From Streptomyces sp. SAI-127 (lineage in GTDB: Bacteria; Actinomycetota; Actinomycetes; Streptomycetales; Streptomycetaceae), in contig NZ_JARXYJ010000001.1 of assembly GCF_029894425.1 (NCBI RefSeq), positions 9,196,501 to 9,260,500 of the forward strand: 64,000 nt of DNA. The letters run 5' to 3'. Both the position numbers and the translations under genes were made by a program. Under the pieces are notes generated by a model that made no database searches, was not told the origin of the DNA, and was given only the letters and a program-made list of their open reading frames with translations. Numbering within the stretch: position 1 is the stretch's first letter; every line of letters begins with the position of its first letter. Positions 43,544 through 51,118 of the stretch are shown in pieces.

Positions 43544-44829
43544 GGCATCGCACGGGCCGTCGCATGAGCGCTCTCCTGCGCGTACTTCTCGCGGTCTGTC
43601 TGCTCGCCCTCGTCCCCGGCTGCGGGTCCGACACCCGCGACCCGCTGGTCGTCCTCGGCCCCTGGACCGGTGAGGAGGGCAGGGCCTTCGAAGCGGTCCT
43701 CGACAAACTGGACGACGGGACCGGGCGGACGTACACCTACGAGGGCACCCGCTCACTCCGCGAGACGCTCGTCTCGCAGCTGGAGGCCGACGACCCGCCG
43801 GACGTGGCGGTCCTCAACAGCATGGGCGAACTCACCGAGTACGCCCGCCGCGGCAAGCTGAAGCCCCTCGCCGAGGCGAGTGCCGAGCGTGCCTACTCGC
43901 CCTGGTCGCCGATCATGCTGGTGAACCACCTGCGGCGCGTGTACTGGGTGCCGCTGAAGGTCGACCTCAAGAGCCTCGTGTGGAGCAAGAAGGGCGCCCC
44001 GAGCGAACGGCCCACCTGGTGCGTGGGTCTCGCCTCACAGGCCACCTCCGGCTGGCCCGGCACCGACTGGATCGAGGACCTGGTGCTCCATCAGGCGGGC
44101 CCCGGCCTCTACACCGAATGGGCCACGGGCAGCCTGGACTGGCGCGACCCGGCCGTCGAGCGTGCCTGGACCAGCTGGGCGCGGCTGCTCGGCAAGCGCT
44201 CCCCGGCGTCGGTCGAGCGGTCCCTGACCACGTCGTTCGAGGGGGTGTCCGATGCGCGGGGAGATCCGCGCGGCCTGCTCGACTCGCCCGGCTTCGACTG
44301 CACGCACGAGCATCAGAGCGCCTTCATCCGGTACGTCTACGCGGACGACGACGTAACCGTGGAACCGTCGGCCCGCTATCTGGACGGGCAGCCCGCGTAT
44401 CGGGACGCCTTCGAGGTCGCGGGCGACATGGCCGCCGTGTTCAGCGACGACCCGGACGCCCAGGAACTCGTGGAGCGGCTCTCGAGCCCGGCCGGACGGA
44501 AGCTCTGGCGGGCGGAGGCGGAGCCCGCGGTACGGCCGCTGTTCCCGGACTCGGCCGGACTGTCGCCGCCGGATTCCGCGAGCCCGGTCGAGCGGGAGAT
44601 CGACTCCCTGCTCGGCACCCGCGCCCGCATCCTCTGCTTCGACGCCTCCGACGTGATGCAGCCCGAACTCCGGGACGCCTTCCACCGCGCGGTCCTGGAG
44701 TTCTTCCGTGACCCGACCCAGCGGCAACTCGATTCGCTGCTGGAGCAGTTGGAGACCGTACGCGTGCAGGTGAACACGGACGCCGGCACCGACCGCACGT
44801 TCCGCCCACCGCAGACCATCTGCGAGTGA
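43540..44829 (+). CDS. Solute-binding lipoprotein of the PknG-like operon
   Basis: A 429-residue extracytoplasmic binding protein. The signal has MSALLRVLLAVCLLALVPGC, with lipobox Cys about 28. Body motifs PLVVLGPWTGEEGRAFEAVL, DDPPDVAVLNSMGELTEYAR, RVYWVPLKVDLKSLVWSKKG and NTDAGTDRTF suggest the family-1 (sugar-type, MalE/AlgQ-like) binding fold, unlike the family-3 amino-acid fold of GlnH. There is no ABC permease or ATPase beside it, so it is likely a sensor rather than a transporter subunit. ATGA overlap with the membrane protein. ATG at codon 9 (43564) is the alternative start. Confidence 0.83.
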   Translation: MRHRTGRRMSALLRVLLAVCLLALVPGCGSDTRDPLVVLGPWTGEEGRAFEAVLDKLDDGTGRTYTYEGTRSLRETLVSQLEADDPPDVAVLNSMGELTEYARRGKLKPLAEASAERAYSPWSPIMLVNHLRRVYWVPLKVDLKSLVWSKKGAPSERPTWCVGLASQATSGWPGTDWIEDLVLHQAGPGLYTEWATGSLDWRDPAVERAWTSWARLLGKRSPASVERSLTTSFEGVSDARGDPRGLLDSPGFDCTHEHQSAFIRYVYADDDVTVEPSARYLDGQPAYRDAFEVAGDMAAVFSDDPDAQELVERLSSPAGRKLWRAEAEPAVRPLFPDSAGLSPPDSASPVEREIDSLLGTRARILCFDASDVMQPELRDAFHRAVLEFFRDPTQRQLDSLLEQLETVRVQVNTDAGTDRTFRPPQTICE

Positions 44830-44901
44830 GCCGCCCGCCCCGGCCCCGCCCGCGTCGTGGCGGAGCGCACTGCCGACGGCCTGGCCTGACATGGTGGTGT
44901 C

Positions 44902-45549
44902 ATGTGCTGGAGTGCGACAGCGGATCTCGTGGCGGGCACGGCCATCGCCTCCGTCGGGGCGGTCTGCGTGGCCCGGACCCGCCGCGCCGGAGATCTGCCC
45001 CTCGCCGCGCTGCCCCTGCTGCTCGGCGCCCATCAACTGGTGGAGGCCCAGATCTGGCACACCGGCGGAGGGACCGGCGCGGCCACCGTCGCCTGGGCCG
45101 TGATCGCCCTGCCCGTGCTCGCGGTGTGGGTGCCGGTGGGCGTGTGGTGCGCGGTCCCACGCCGAACCGGACGCCGGGTGACGGCGGTCGTGGCGGTGGG
45201 CGTCGTGACCGCCGCCTTCCTCGCGCACGCCCTCGCCACCCGCCCCGTCCGGGCCGAGATCCGCGGCCACACCATGGCCTACGTCATCGGACTGCCCCAC
45301 GCGGAACTGCTCGTCGTGGGCTACCTGATCGCCACGGTCGGCGCGCTGCTGCTCTCCGGCGACCGCCGCCTGACGGGACTGGGAGTCCTGACCGGGGCGG
45401 GTGCGCTGATGTGCTGGCTGCTGTGGCGGCTGGAGTTCGTGTCGACCTGGTGCGCGCTGGCGGCGGTCTGCTCGGTGGTCCTGTACGGATGGGTGCGCAC
45501 ACGACCCACGCCGAGGCCGGTACTCCCCGCGTGGGACGCCCGGCACTGA
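44902..45549 (+). CDS. Integral membrane protein, DUF6629-like
   Basis: A 215-residue protein with about 7 membrane helices. It begins MCWSATADLVAGTAIASVGA and contains LPLAALPLLLGAHQLVEAQI WH, which I associate with the uncharacterised family DUF6629. LAHALATRPVRAEIRGHTMA lies in an extracytoplasmic loop. No enzymatic motif is apparent. It is monocistronic and converges with the LysR gene after a 49-bp gap. Confidence 0.78.
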   Translation: MCWSATADLVAGTAIASVGAVCVARTRRAGDLPLAALPLLLGAHQLVEAQIWHTGGGTGAATVAWAVIALPVLAVWVPVGVWCAVPRRTGRRVTAVVAVGVVTAAFLAHALATRPVRAEIRGHTMAYVIGLPHAELLVVGYLIATVGALLLSGDRRLTGLGVLTGAGALMCWLLWRLEFVSTWCALAAVCSVVLYGWVRTRPTPRPVLPAWDARH

Positions 45550-45598
45550 TCAGTGCGCGCGGCGGTCCCGGGCGGGCCGTTCGTTCGTGGTGCCCGGG

Positions 45599-46462
45599 TC
45601 AGGTCGCCGACATGATCATGTCGGCCGCGACGCCGACCAGTGACGCGACCGCCGGCGAGCGACTGCTCGGTGGCCAGGCGATCACCGTGGTCACCTCCGG
45701 CGCGTCGACGACGGGCACCGCGACGTGTTCGGGCCACTGCCAGGCACGGCTGGAGGCAGGGATGACGAGCAACGTCCTTCCGAGCGCCACGAGTTGGGCG
45801 AGCTGAGACTGGGTACGGACCTCGGGTCCGGGCCCGTCGGGGTAGGACCCGTCGAGCCGGGGCCAGCGAGCGATCGGCAGGTCCGGCACATCCTGGACGT
45901 CCGCCAGCGTGAGCTCGGCGCGTGACGCGAGCGCATGCCCGGCGGGCACGATCGCGACCTGGCCTTCGACGTGGAGGTCTTCGGAGTCGAACCCGGCGAG
46001 GTCGTCGTAGGGGTGATGCATGAGTGCCACGTCGGCGTGCCCGTCGCGGAGCAGCCGTGCCTGCTCACCGACCTCGCACAGGAGGATCTCGATCGGTGGC
46101 GCCTCCGGTTCGCTCGCCACCGTGTCGAGGAGCTGCCGCAGCACTTCGTGGGACGCCCCGGCCTTCGTCGCGAGGACCAGCGGCCGCTTCGGGTCCCCGG
46201 CACGCCGCGTTCGACGCGCGGCTGCCGCGACCGCGTCCAGAGCCGCTCCGGCCTCCCGAAGCAGCACGCTGCCGGCATCCGTGAGCGCCACTCCGCGACG
46301 GTCCCGGTCGAGGAGCCGGACACCGAGCCGCCGCTCCAGCCTCGCGATCGCGCGGGAGAGCGGTGGTTGTGCGATCCCGAGCCGGCCGGCGGCGCGTCCG
46401 AAGTGCAGTTCCTCCGCGACGGCGACGAAGTACCGGAGCTCGCGGGTCTCGAGATCGTCCAC
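45599..46462 (-). CDS. LysR-family transcriptional regulator
   Basis: A 287-residue LysR protein: ELRYFVAVAEELHFGRAAGR LGIAQPPLSRAIARLERRLG is the winged HTH (residues about 8-65), with a two-domain effector region after it. It is divergent from a short-chain dehydrogenase gene, with a textbook LysR box (ATAC-N7-GTAT) in the gap, so it should regulate that gene and itself. Confidence 0.93.
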   Translation of the reverse strand: MDDLETRELRYFVAVAEELHFGRAAGRLGIAQPPLSRAIARLERRLGVRLLDRDRRGVALTDAGSVLLREAGAALDAVAAAARRTRRAGDPKRPLVLATKAGASHEVLRQLLDTVASEPEAPPIEILLCEVGEQARLLRDGHADVALMHHPYDDLAGFDSEDLHVEGQVAIVPAGHALASRAELTLADVQDVPDLPIARWPRLDGSYPDGPGPEVRTQSQLAQLVALGRTLLVIPASSRAWQWPEHVAVPVVDAPEVTTVIAWPPSSRSPAVASLVGVAADMIMSAT

Positions 46463-46479
46463 ACGGACAGCCTACCGAC

Positions 46480-46498
46480 TGATACCCGGCGAGTATCA
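46480..46498. promoter_or_regulatory. LysR box upstream of the divergent SDR gene
   Basis: TGATACCCGGCGAGTATCA has perfect 6-bp arms and 7-nt spacer and fits the T-N11-A LysR consensus (ATAC-N7-GTAT). It lies 18 bp upstream of the LysR start and 66 bp before the preferred SDR ATG. Confidence 0.8.
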
Positions 46499-46563
46499 CA
46501 GTGCACCGGTTCGATATTGGACGGCGAATGAGCGGCTCGCCCAGCATGAATCGCGTGAACGAC

Positions 46564-47271
46564 ATGAAGACCGCGCTGGTCACCGGCGCGAACAAGGGAA
46601 TTGGTTTCGCCATCGCCCAGGGTCTCGGGGCCCTCGGCTTCACGGTCGCGGTAGGAGCTCGCGACGACGACAGGCGCGAGCAGGCCGTCAAGGAACTGCA
46701 GGCCGCGGGCGTCGACGCGTTCGGGGTCGCCCTCGACGTCACCTCGGACGACAGCGTCGCCGAGGCGGCGGCGACCGTGGAACGGACGGCAGGGCGGCTC
46801 GACGTGCTCGTCAACAACGCGGGCATCTCCGGCGCCATCGAAAACGGCACACAGGACCCGACGACGCTCGACCTCGAGGTCGTCCGCACCGTCCTCGACA
46901 CCAATGTCCTCGGGGTCGTCCGGGTGACGAACGCGATGCTCCCGCTGCTCAGCCGCGCGAACTCGCCGCGCATCGTCAACGTGTCGAGCAGCATGGGCTC
47001 GTTGACGCTGCAGACCGGACCGGTCATGGCCGCGTACGCACCGTCGAAGTCGATGCTCAACAGCGTCACGGCGCAGTACGCCCGCCAACTCGCCGACACC
47101 AACGTCATCGTGAACGCCTGCTGCCCCGGCTATGTGGCGACCGACTTCACCGGCTTCAACGCGCCGCGGACGCCCGAGCAGGGCGCGGCGATCGCAGTCC
47201 GGCTCGCCACCCTGCCGGACGACGGACCGCGTGGCGGCTTCTTCGACGACGGGGGCGTCGTCCCCTGGTGA
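46564..47271 (+). CDS. Short-chain dehydrogenase/reductase (carbonyl-reductase-like)
   Basis: About 235 residues of classical SDR. The cofactor motif is TGANKGIGFAIAQGLG; DVTSDD follows the second strand, and LVNNAGISG carries the NNAG motif. The catalytic set is Ser in VNVSSSMGS, Tyr and Lys in YAPSKSMLN. The Arg-like pair (ARDDDRRE) after strand 2 suggests NADPH. NACCPGYVATDFTG is the usual end of the Rossmann core. Start at ATG 46564; 46528 and 46546 are in-frame alternatives. Regulated by the divergent LysR through the box at 46480-46498. The substrate is unknown. Confidence 0.92.
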   Translation: MKTALVTGANKGIGFAIAQGLGALGFTVAVGARDDDRREQAVKELQAAGVDAFGVALDVTSDDSVAEAAATVERTAGRLDVLVNNAGISGAIENGTQDPTTLDLEVVRTVLDTNVLGVVRVTNAMLPLLSRANSPRIVNVSSSMGSLTLQTGPVMAAYAPSKSMLNSVTAQYARQLADTNVIVNACCPGYVATDFTGFNAPRTPEQGAAIAVRLATLPDDGPRGGFFDDGGVVPW

Positions 47272-47274
47272 CCC

Positions 47275-47323
47275 CCGGACGGACGGCAGGGACGGTGCCC
47301 GCCCCGCCGTCCCTCCCGTCCGG
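47275..47323. terminator. Nested stem-loop between convergent SDR and LacI genes
   Basis: CCGGACGG/CCGTCCGG (47275-47282, 47316-47323) and the inner AGGGACGG/CCGTCCCT (47288-47295, 47107+200 to 47314) form a nested hairpin with an 11-nt loop directly after the SDR stop. The rest of the 234-bp gap to 47505 shows no gene. Confidence 0.75.
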
Positions 47324-47505
47324 CGCGGGGTCGCGTCGCCGACCCCTAACATCTCCGTGGCGCTCCTGACGGTCGCGGCGGGCCGGGGGATAAGCGGTGC
47401 AGGAAGTGAGCCTGCCGGGCGGGTCCGGTAGCAGGGCGCGTCGAGGACGTAGGCGCGCATGCCCGGCTCCTGCCCCTTGTTCGGATGCCGATCAGCGCAG
47501 GCGGC

Positions 47506-48537
47506 TCAGGCGGGCGGCCGCCCCGAGCTCTCCCGGACCACCAGTTCCGGCACGGAGACCGGACGCGGGGCGATCGGCGCGGACTCCTCCAGTACTCCGT
47601 GCAGCAGGGCGAACGCGGCTCGGCCGAGGCCCGTGAAGTCCAGACGTACGGTCGTGAGGGACGGCGTCAGATAGGCGGAGTGCGGGGCGTCGTCGAACCC
47701 GGCCACGCTGACCTCGCCCGGCACCGAGCGGCCGGCCTCGTGCAGGGCGCGCAGCACACCGAGGGCGAGGTCGTCGTTGCCGCACAGGACCGCGGTGACG
47801 GAGGGATCCCGGGCGAGCTCCAGGCCCGCCGCGTGGCCGCCTGCGGGGCCCCAACTGCCCTGCACGGGAGGGGGTTCCGGCGCGCCCGCCTCTTTCAGTG
47901 CCTGGCGCCAGCCGCCGGTGCGGGCGCTGGTGCGACGGGTGCTGGAGGGAATGGCGACGTAGTGCACGGTCTCGTGGCCCAGGGACAGCAGATGCCGGGT
48001 CACCTCGTAGGCGGCCTCGCGGTCGTCGGTCCACACCCACGGCCGGTCGCCGGTGGGCGCGCTCGTCGGGGTCTCGACCACGCCGACGACCGGCAGCCCG
48101 GCCGGGACCGCTTCCAGGGCCCGGACGCCTGCGGGATCGTACGCGATCACGATCAGCCCGCCACCCGCGTCGGCGGCACGCTGCACCTCCACGGTGACGG
48201 CGGCCTCGTCGGCCGATTCGAGGACGCCCACACCCACCGAGTAGGCTGCCGCGCGGGCCGCCTCCTCGACGCCCTGGAGGATCGAGGCGTAGCCGTAGTG
48301 CGTGGTGTTGGCGGTGAGCACGGTAACGGCCCTGCTGCGGCCCCTGGCCAGGGCGAGCGCGGTGGCGTTGCGCCGGAAGCCCAGCTCGTCGATGGCGGCG
48401 AGAACCCGCTCCCGCGTCGACTGCCTGACGCTGGGGTGGCCGTTGATCACCCGGCTGACGGTCTGGTAGGAGACACCAGCGGCCGCGGCGACGTCCCGGA
48501 TGCTCGCCGAACTGCGGGTGTGACCGGTCACATTCAT
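47506..48537 (-). CDS. LacI-family transcriptional regulator
   Basis: A 343-residue LacI/GalR regulator with all parts. The HTH SIRDVAAAAGVSYQTVSRVI NG and hinge (RRNATALALARGRSRAV) occupy about 10-65, and the two-lobed sugar-binding domain is complete: GVEEAARAAAYSVGVGVLES, GLIVIAYDPAG, LPVVGVVE, LGHETVHYVAIP, AVLCGNDDLALGVLRALHE, VAGFDDAPHSAYLTPSLTTV RLD. Start at ATG 48535-48537. It contrasts with the HTH-less sensor at 25676. It is a candidate binder of the LacI-type palindromes at 18894 and 35184, although it is adjacent to neither. The neighbour on the same strand is the glycerophosphodiesterase. Confidence 0.93.
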   Translation of the reverse strand: MNVTGHTRSSASIRDVAAAAGVSYQTVSRVINGHPSVRQSTRERVLAAIDELGFRRNATALALARGRSRAVTVLTANTTHYGYASILQGVEEAARAAAYSVGVGVLESADEAAVTVEVQRAADAGGGLIVIAYDPAGVRALEAVPAGLPVVGVVETPTSAPTGDRPWVWTDDREAAYEVTRHLLSLGHETVHYVAIPSSTRRTSARTGGWRQALKEAGAPEPPPVQGSWGPAGGHAAGLELARDPSVTAVLCGNDDLALGVLRALHEAGRSVPGEVSVAGFDDAPHSAYLTPSLTTVRLDFTGLGRAAFALLHGVLEESAPIAPRPVSVPELVVRESSGRPPA

Positions 48538-48620
48538 CCCAGGATTGTGGCCGGTCACCAGCGGAACGTCAAGAGAACATCGTGGGCGCGGCTCCGTGAT
48601 GTTCCGGCGGCCCGACTCCG

Positions 48621-49688
48621 TCAGCGGGGCTGGTACGCCCTCGGCAGCGGCATGCCGCGGTCGGCCATGAGCTGCCGTACGCGGTTCGGGTAGTTGGTGA
48701 TGATGCCGTCCACGCCCATGTCCATGAGTGCCTCCACGGTGGCGGGGTCGTCGCAGGTCCACGGGATGACCTTCAGGCCCCGGGCGTGCGCCTCCCGGAC
48801 CATCGTCCGGTCGGCGTAGAAGCGGAAGCCGGGGTCGCCGACCTTGCCGCTCTGCGGAAAGCCGTAGTTGGGGGAGAGGGCCCTGACGCCGGGGATCGTG
48901 GCGGCGGCTCTGACGAAGTCGCCGCCGTAGTCGTCGGCGTCGATCCCGCCGAGCCACGGGGAGGCACCCGGCAGGCCGACCTGGAGGAAGTCGTAGTTGG
49001 TGAGCGCGACGAGGGGCCACTTCGGGGCCAGCTTGTGCATCGCCCTCAGCGCGCCCCAGTCGAAGGACTGGATGGTGACCTGGTTCTCGATGCCCGAGCG
49101 GTGGATCTCCTCGTAGACCCGCCGTACGAACAGCCCACGCGGCGCGGTCTGTTCGGGCGCGCCCGCCTCGACCTTCGTCTCGATGTTCAGCTTGACCTGC
49201 TTGGCGCGGTAGCTCTTGACCAGGTTCAGGACGTCCTTCAACTCGACCATCCGGAAGCCCTTGACCACCTCCTGCTCGGGGAAGCCGGGCAGTTGCTGGT
49301 AACCGCAGTCCATGGTCTTGATCTGAGCAAGCGTCAGATCCTTGATGTACTTGCCGACATACGGATACATCGGGTCGCCGGCCGTCACCGGTCCCGTGTC
49401 ACGGCACTTGACCGCGCTGATCTGCCGGTCGTGGTTGACGACGACCTTCCGGTCCCTGGTGACATGGGTGTCCAGCTCCAGCGTGGACACCCCGAGGCGC
49501 AGCGCCTTGCCGAAGCCCTCCAGGGACTCCTCGGTCGTCATGCCGATGCCGCCGCGGTGGGCCTGGAGGTCGAAGTGCGGCTTGGCCTTCGGCGGTTGGT
49601 GGCCGTCGTACGCCGTCGCGGGCGTGGCGGCCGACAGCGCGAGCACCGGCACCAGCGCCAGCCCGGCGAGGACACGTCTTGAGAACAT
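48621..49688 (-). CDS. Secreted glycerophosphodiester phosphodiesterase
   Basis: A 355-residue exported GDPD. Sec signal peptide (MFSRRVLAGLALVPVLALSA ATPATAYD), then the GDPD barrel. Metal and catalytic residues: QAHRGGIGMTTEESLEGF (HRG and E), LELDTHVTRDRKVVVNHDRQ (E.D and H). Further motifs: ELKDVLNLV, VTIQSFDWGALRAM, VIPWTCDDPATVEALMDMGV and DGIITNYP. It hydrolyses glycerophosphodiesters to glycerol 3-phosphate and an alcohol, likely outside the cell for phosphate or carbon supply. AGGAGTGAGG precedes the start. Confidence 0.92.
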   Translation of the reverse strand: MFSRRVLAGLALVPVLALSAATPATAYDGHQPPKAKPHFDLQAHRGGIGMTTEESLEGFGKALRLGVSTLELDTHVTRDRKVVVNHDRQISAVKCRDTGPVTAGDPMYPYVGKYIKDLTLAQIKTMDCGYQQLPGFPEQEVVKGFRMVELKDVLNLVKSYRAKQVKLNIETKVEAGAPEQTAPRGLFVRRVYEEIHRSGIENQVTIQSFDWGALRAMHKLAPKWPLVALTNYDFLQVGLPGASPWLGGIDADDYGGDFVRAAATIPGVRALSPNYGFPQSGKVGDPGFRFYADRTMVREAHARGLKVIPWTCDDPATVEALMDMGVDGIITNYPNRVRQLMADRGMPLPRAYQPR

Positions 49689-50248
49689 CGACACCTCACT
49701 CCTATGGGTCGGGACGCCCACAGACGCTAGTGAGGACGCGGACCGGTTCAACCTCTCGGACGTGATCCCGCCGTGAATGTCCGAGGAACGACGTTCCTGT
49801 CGGGGGTACGGGACGAGGTGGAGCTCCCTCGCGTGGAGTGGCCCGGCACACAGCGGCGCCTGTGCCGCATCGCCCGCGACAGCTCGGCCCCGCCCAGGTG
49901 ATGCGCCGTACCGGGACGCGCAGATGCCTGCCGTGCGCACCGGCGAGTCCCTCGCCCGGGGTGGCCCGGGCCCGCTCGGCGCGCTCCTCTGCGTCGGCGA
50001 CGGACTGCGCGCGGCCGACGGGACGTCTTCGTCGTGCACGTGAAGGGGCGGGACGGTGATGGGTACGACGTCCAAGTGGCCGCCATGCCGCCGTCCGGCT
50101 GGTTTCGAGGGCGCTCTGCCGGAGATCACCGCGCCGGTCGCCAGGGGCTCCGGCAGACCCGCCCCTTCATCGACATGGATACGGCCTCGCCTCTTGTCCC
50201 CCGGGCACGGTGAGATGGCCTGGCCCCGCGAACTCACCTCCCCTGTCG
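49689..50248. other. 560-bp gap without a convincing gene
   Basis: No frame shows an intact protein with good codon bias. One short plus-strand stretch near 50022-50090 translates as DVFVVHVKGRDGDGYDVQVA, which looks protein-like. It has no start or continuation, so it may be a relic. The left end contains the promoter of the minus-strand GDPD gene. Confidence 0.4.
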
Positions 50249-51031
50249 TCAGGGCGTAGGGATGCCCGCCGGGCGTGCCGGGCGGCCGAGGCGGACCGGG
50301 ACGCCGGGGGAGTACAGGACGCTGACCGGGGCGTCGGTGAGGGCGGGCAGGCCGGCCGCGGTGACGAGGTCCTGCTCGCACGTGAGCAGTTCGGCGCGGT
50401 ACAGGGGCCAGCGCGGATGGTCGTTGGGCAGGTAGGCCAGTGACTCGGGGCCGCCGAAGAAGGCGTTGTGCATGCCCCAGCGGGCGGTGAGGAAATGCTC
50501 CAGGTCGGTCGGCTCCCCGATGGGTTCGCCGGTCCGTACCGTGATGAGGCTGCGGGCGCCGCGCGGTCCGGGCCAGCGGCGTGAGCTGGTGTAGGTGACG
50601 GTGTCCCCGGCGGTGCGGACGCTCATCCGGGACCAGAGATACGGCAGCCGGAAGCCGACGCGTCCCATCACCACCGGGATCAGCCGGGAGGCGTCCATCG
50701 AGCGGAACACCACGCCACGCCGTCCGTGCGCGTCCACCGAGTACAGCCGCACGTTGGTCTCCGGGAAGGTCCCGAGATACGGCACCCCCGGCATCCCCAG
50801 CCAGCCGACCCGGTGCATCCGGAACGCGACCAGCCCGACGTACGTCAGCCCGTCGTGTGTGTCGGGGACCGTGCCGCGCGGCAGCAGCCCCGCCACGACC
50901 GCAGGTTCGACAGCCCAGTGGATGAAGGCGAGGTCGAGCCACTGCTGGGTGAGGAGCGGGGTCCGTATGAGGGCGGGAGCGTCCGGGGTGACGGGAGCGG
51001 GGTTCGGCACGGGGTCCAGGGTGGCAGACAC
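50249..51031 (-). CDS. DUF2071 (YqjF-like) protein
   Basis: A 260-residue protein of the DUF2071/YqjF family: LLTQQWLDLAFIHWAVEPAV VAGLLP, GLTYVGLVAFRMHRVGWL, LGTFPETNVRLYSVDAHGRR GVVFRSMDASR, then FLTARWGMHNAFFGG near the end. All are hallmark segments of this beta-rich, lipocalin-like family. Its function is unknown beyond weak links to acetoacetate decarboxylase-like folds. ATG 51029-51031. It lies 87 bp downstream of the MMPL gene but beyond a strong hairpin, so it is a separate unit. Confidence 0.88.
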   Translation of the reverse strand: MSATLDPVPNPAPVTPDAPALIRTPLLTQQWLDLAFIHWAVEPAVVAGLLPRGTVPDTHDGLTYVGLVAFRMHRVGWLGMPGVPYLGTFPETNVRLYSVDAHGRRGVVFRSMDASRLIPVVMGRVGFRLPYLWSRMSVRTAGDTVTYTSSRRWPGPRGARSLITVRTGEPIGEPTDLEHFLTARWGMHNAFFGGPESLAYLPNDHPRWPLYRAELLTCEQDLVTAAGLPALTDAPVSVLYSPGVPVRLGRPARPAGIPTP

Positions 51032-51065
51032 CGATCGCGTCAGGCCCGGCGGTGTGCCGGGACGG

Positions 51066-51103
51066 ACGGCGTCCGCCGAGCCATGCGGCCCGGCGGACGC
51101 CGT
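51066..51103. terminator. Strong stem-loop after the MMPL gene
   Basis: ACGGCGTCCGCC (51066-51077) pairs perfectly with GGCGGACGCCGT (51092-51103), 12 bp with a 14-nt loop, 16 bp beyond the MMPL stop. Confidence 0.85.
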
Positions 51104-51118
51104 TGCGTGACCTCGGCG

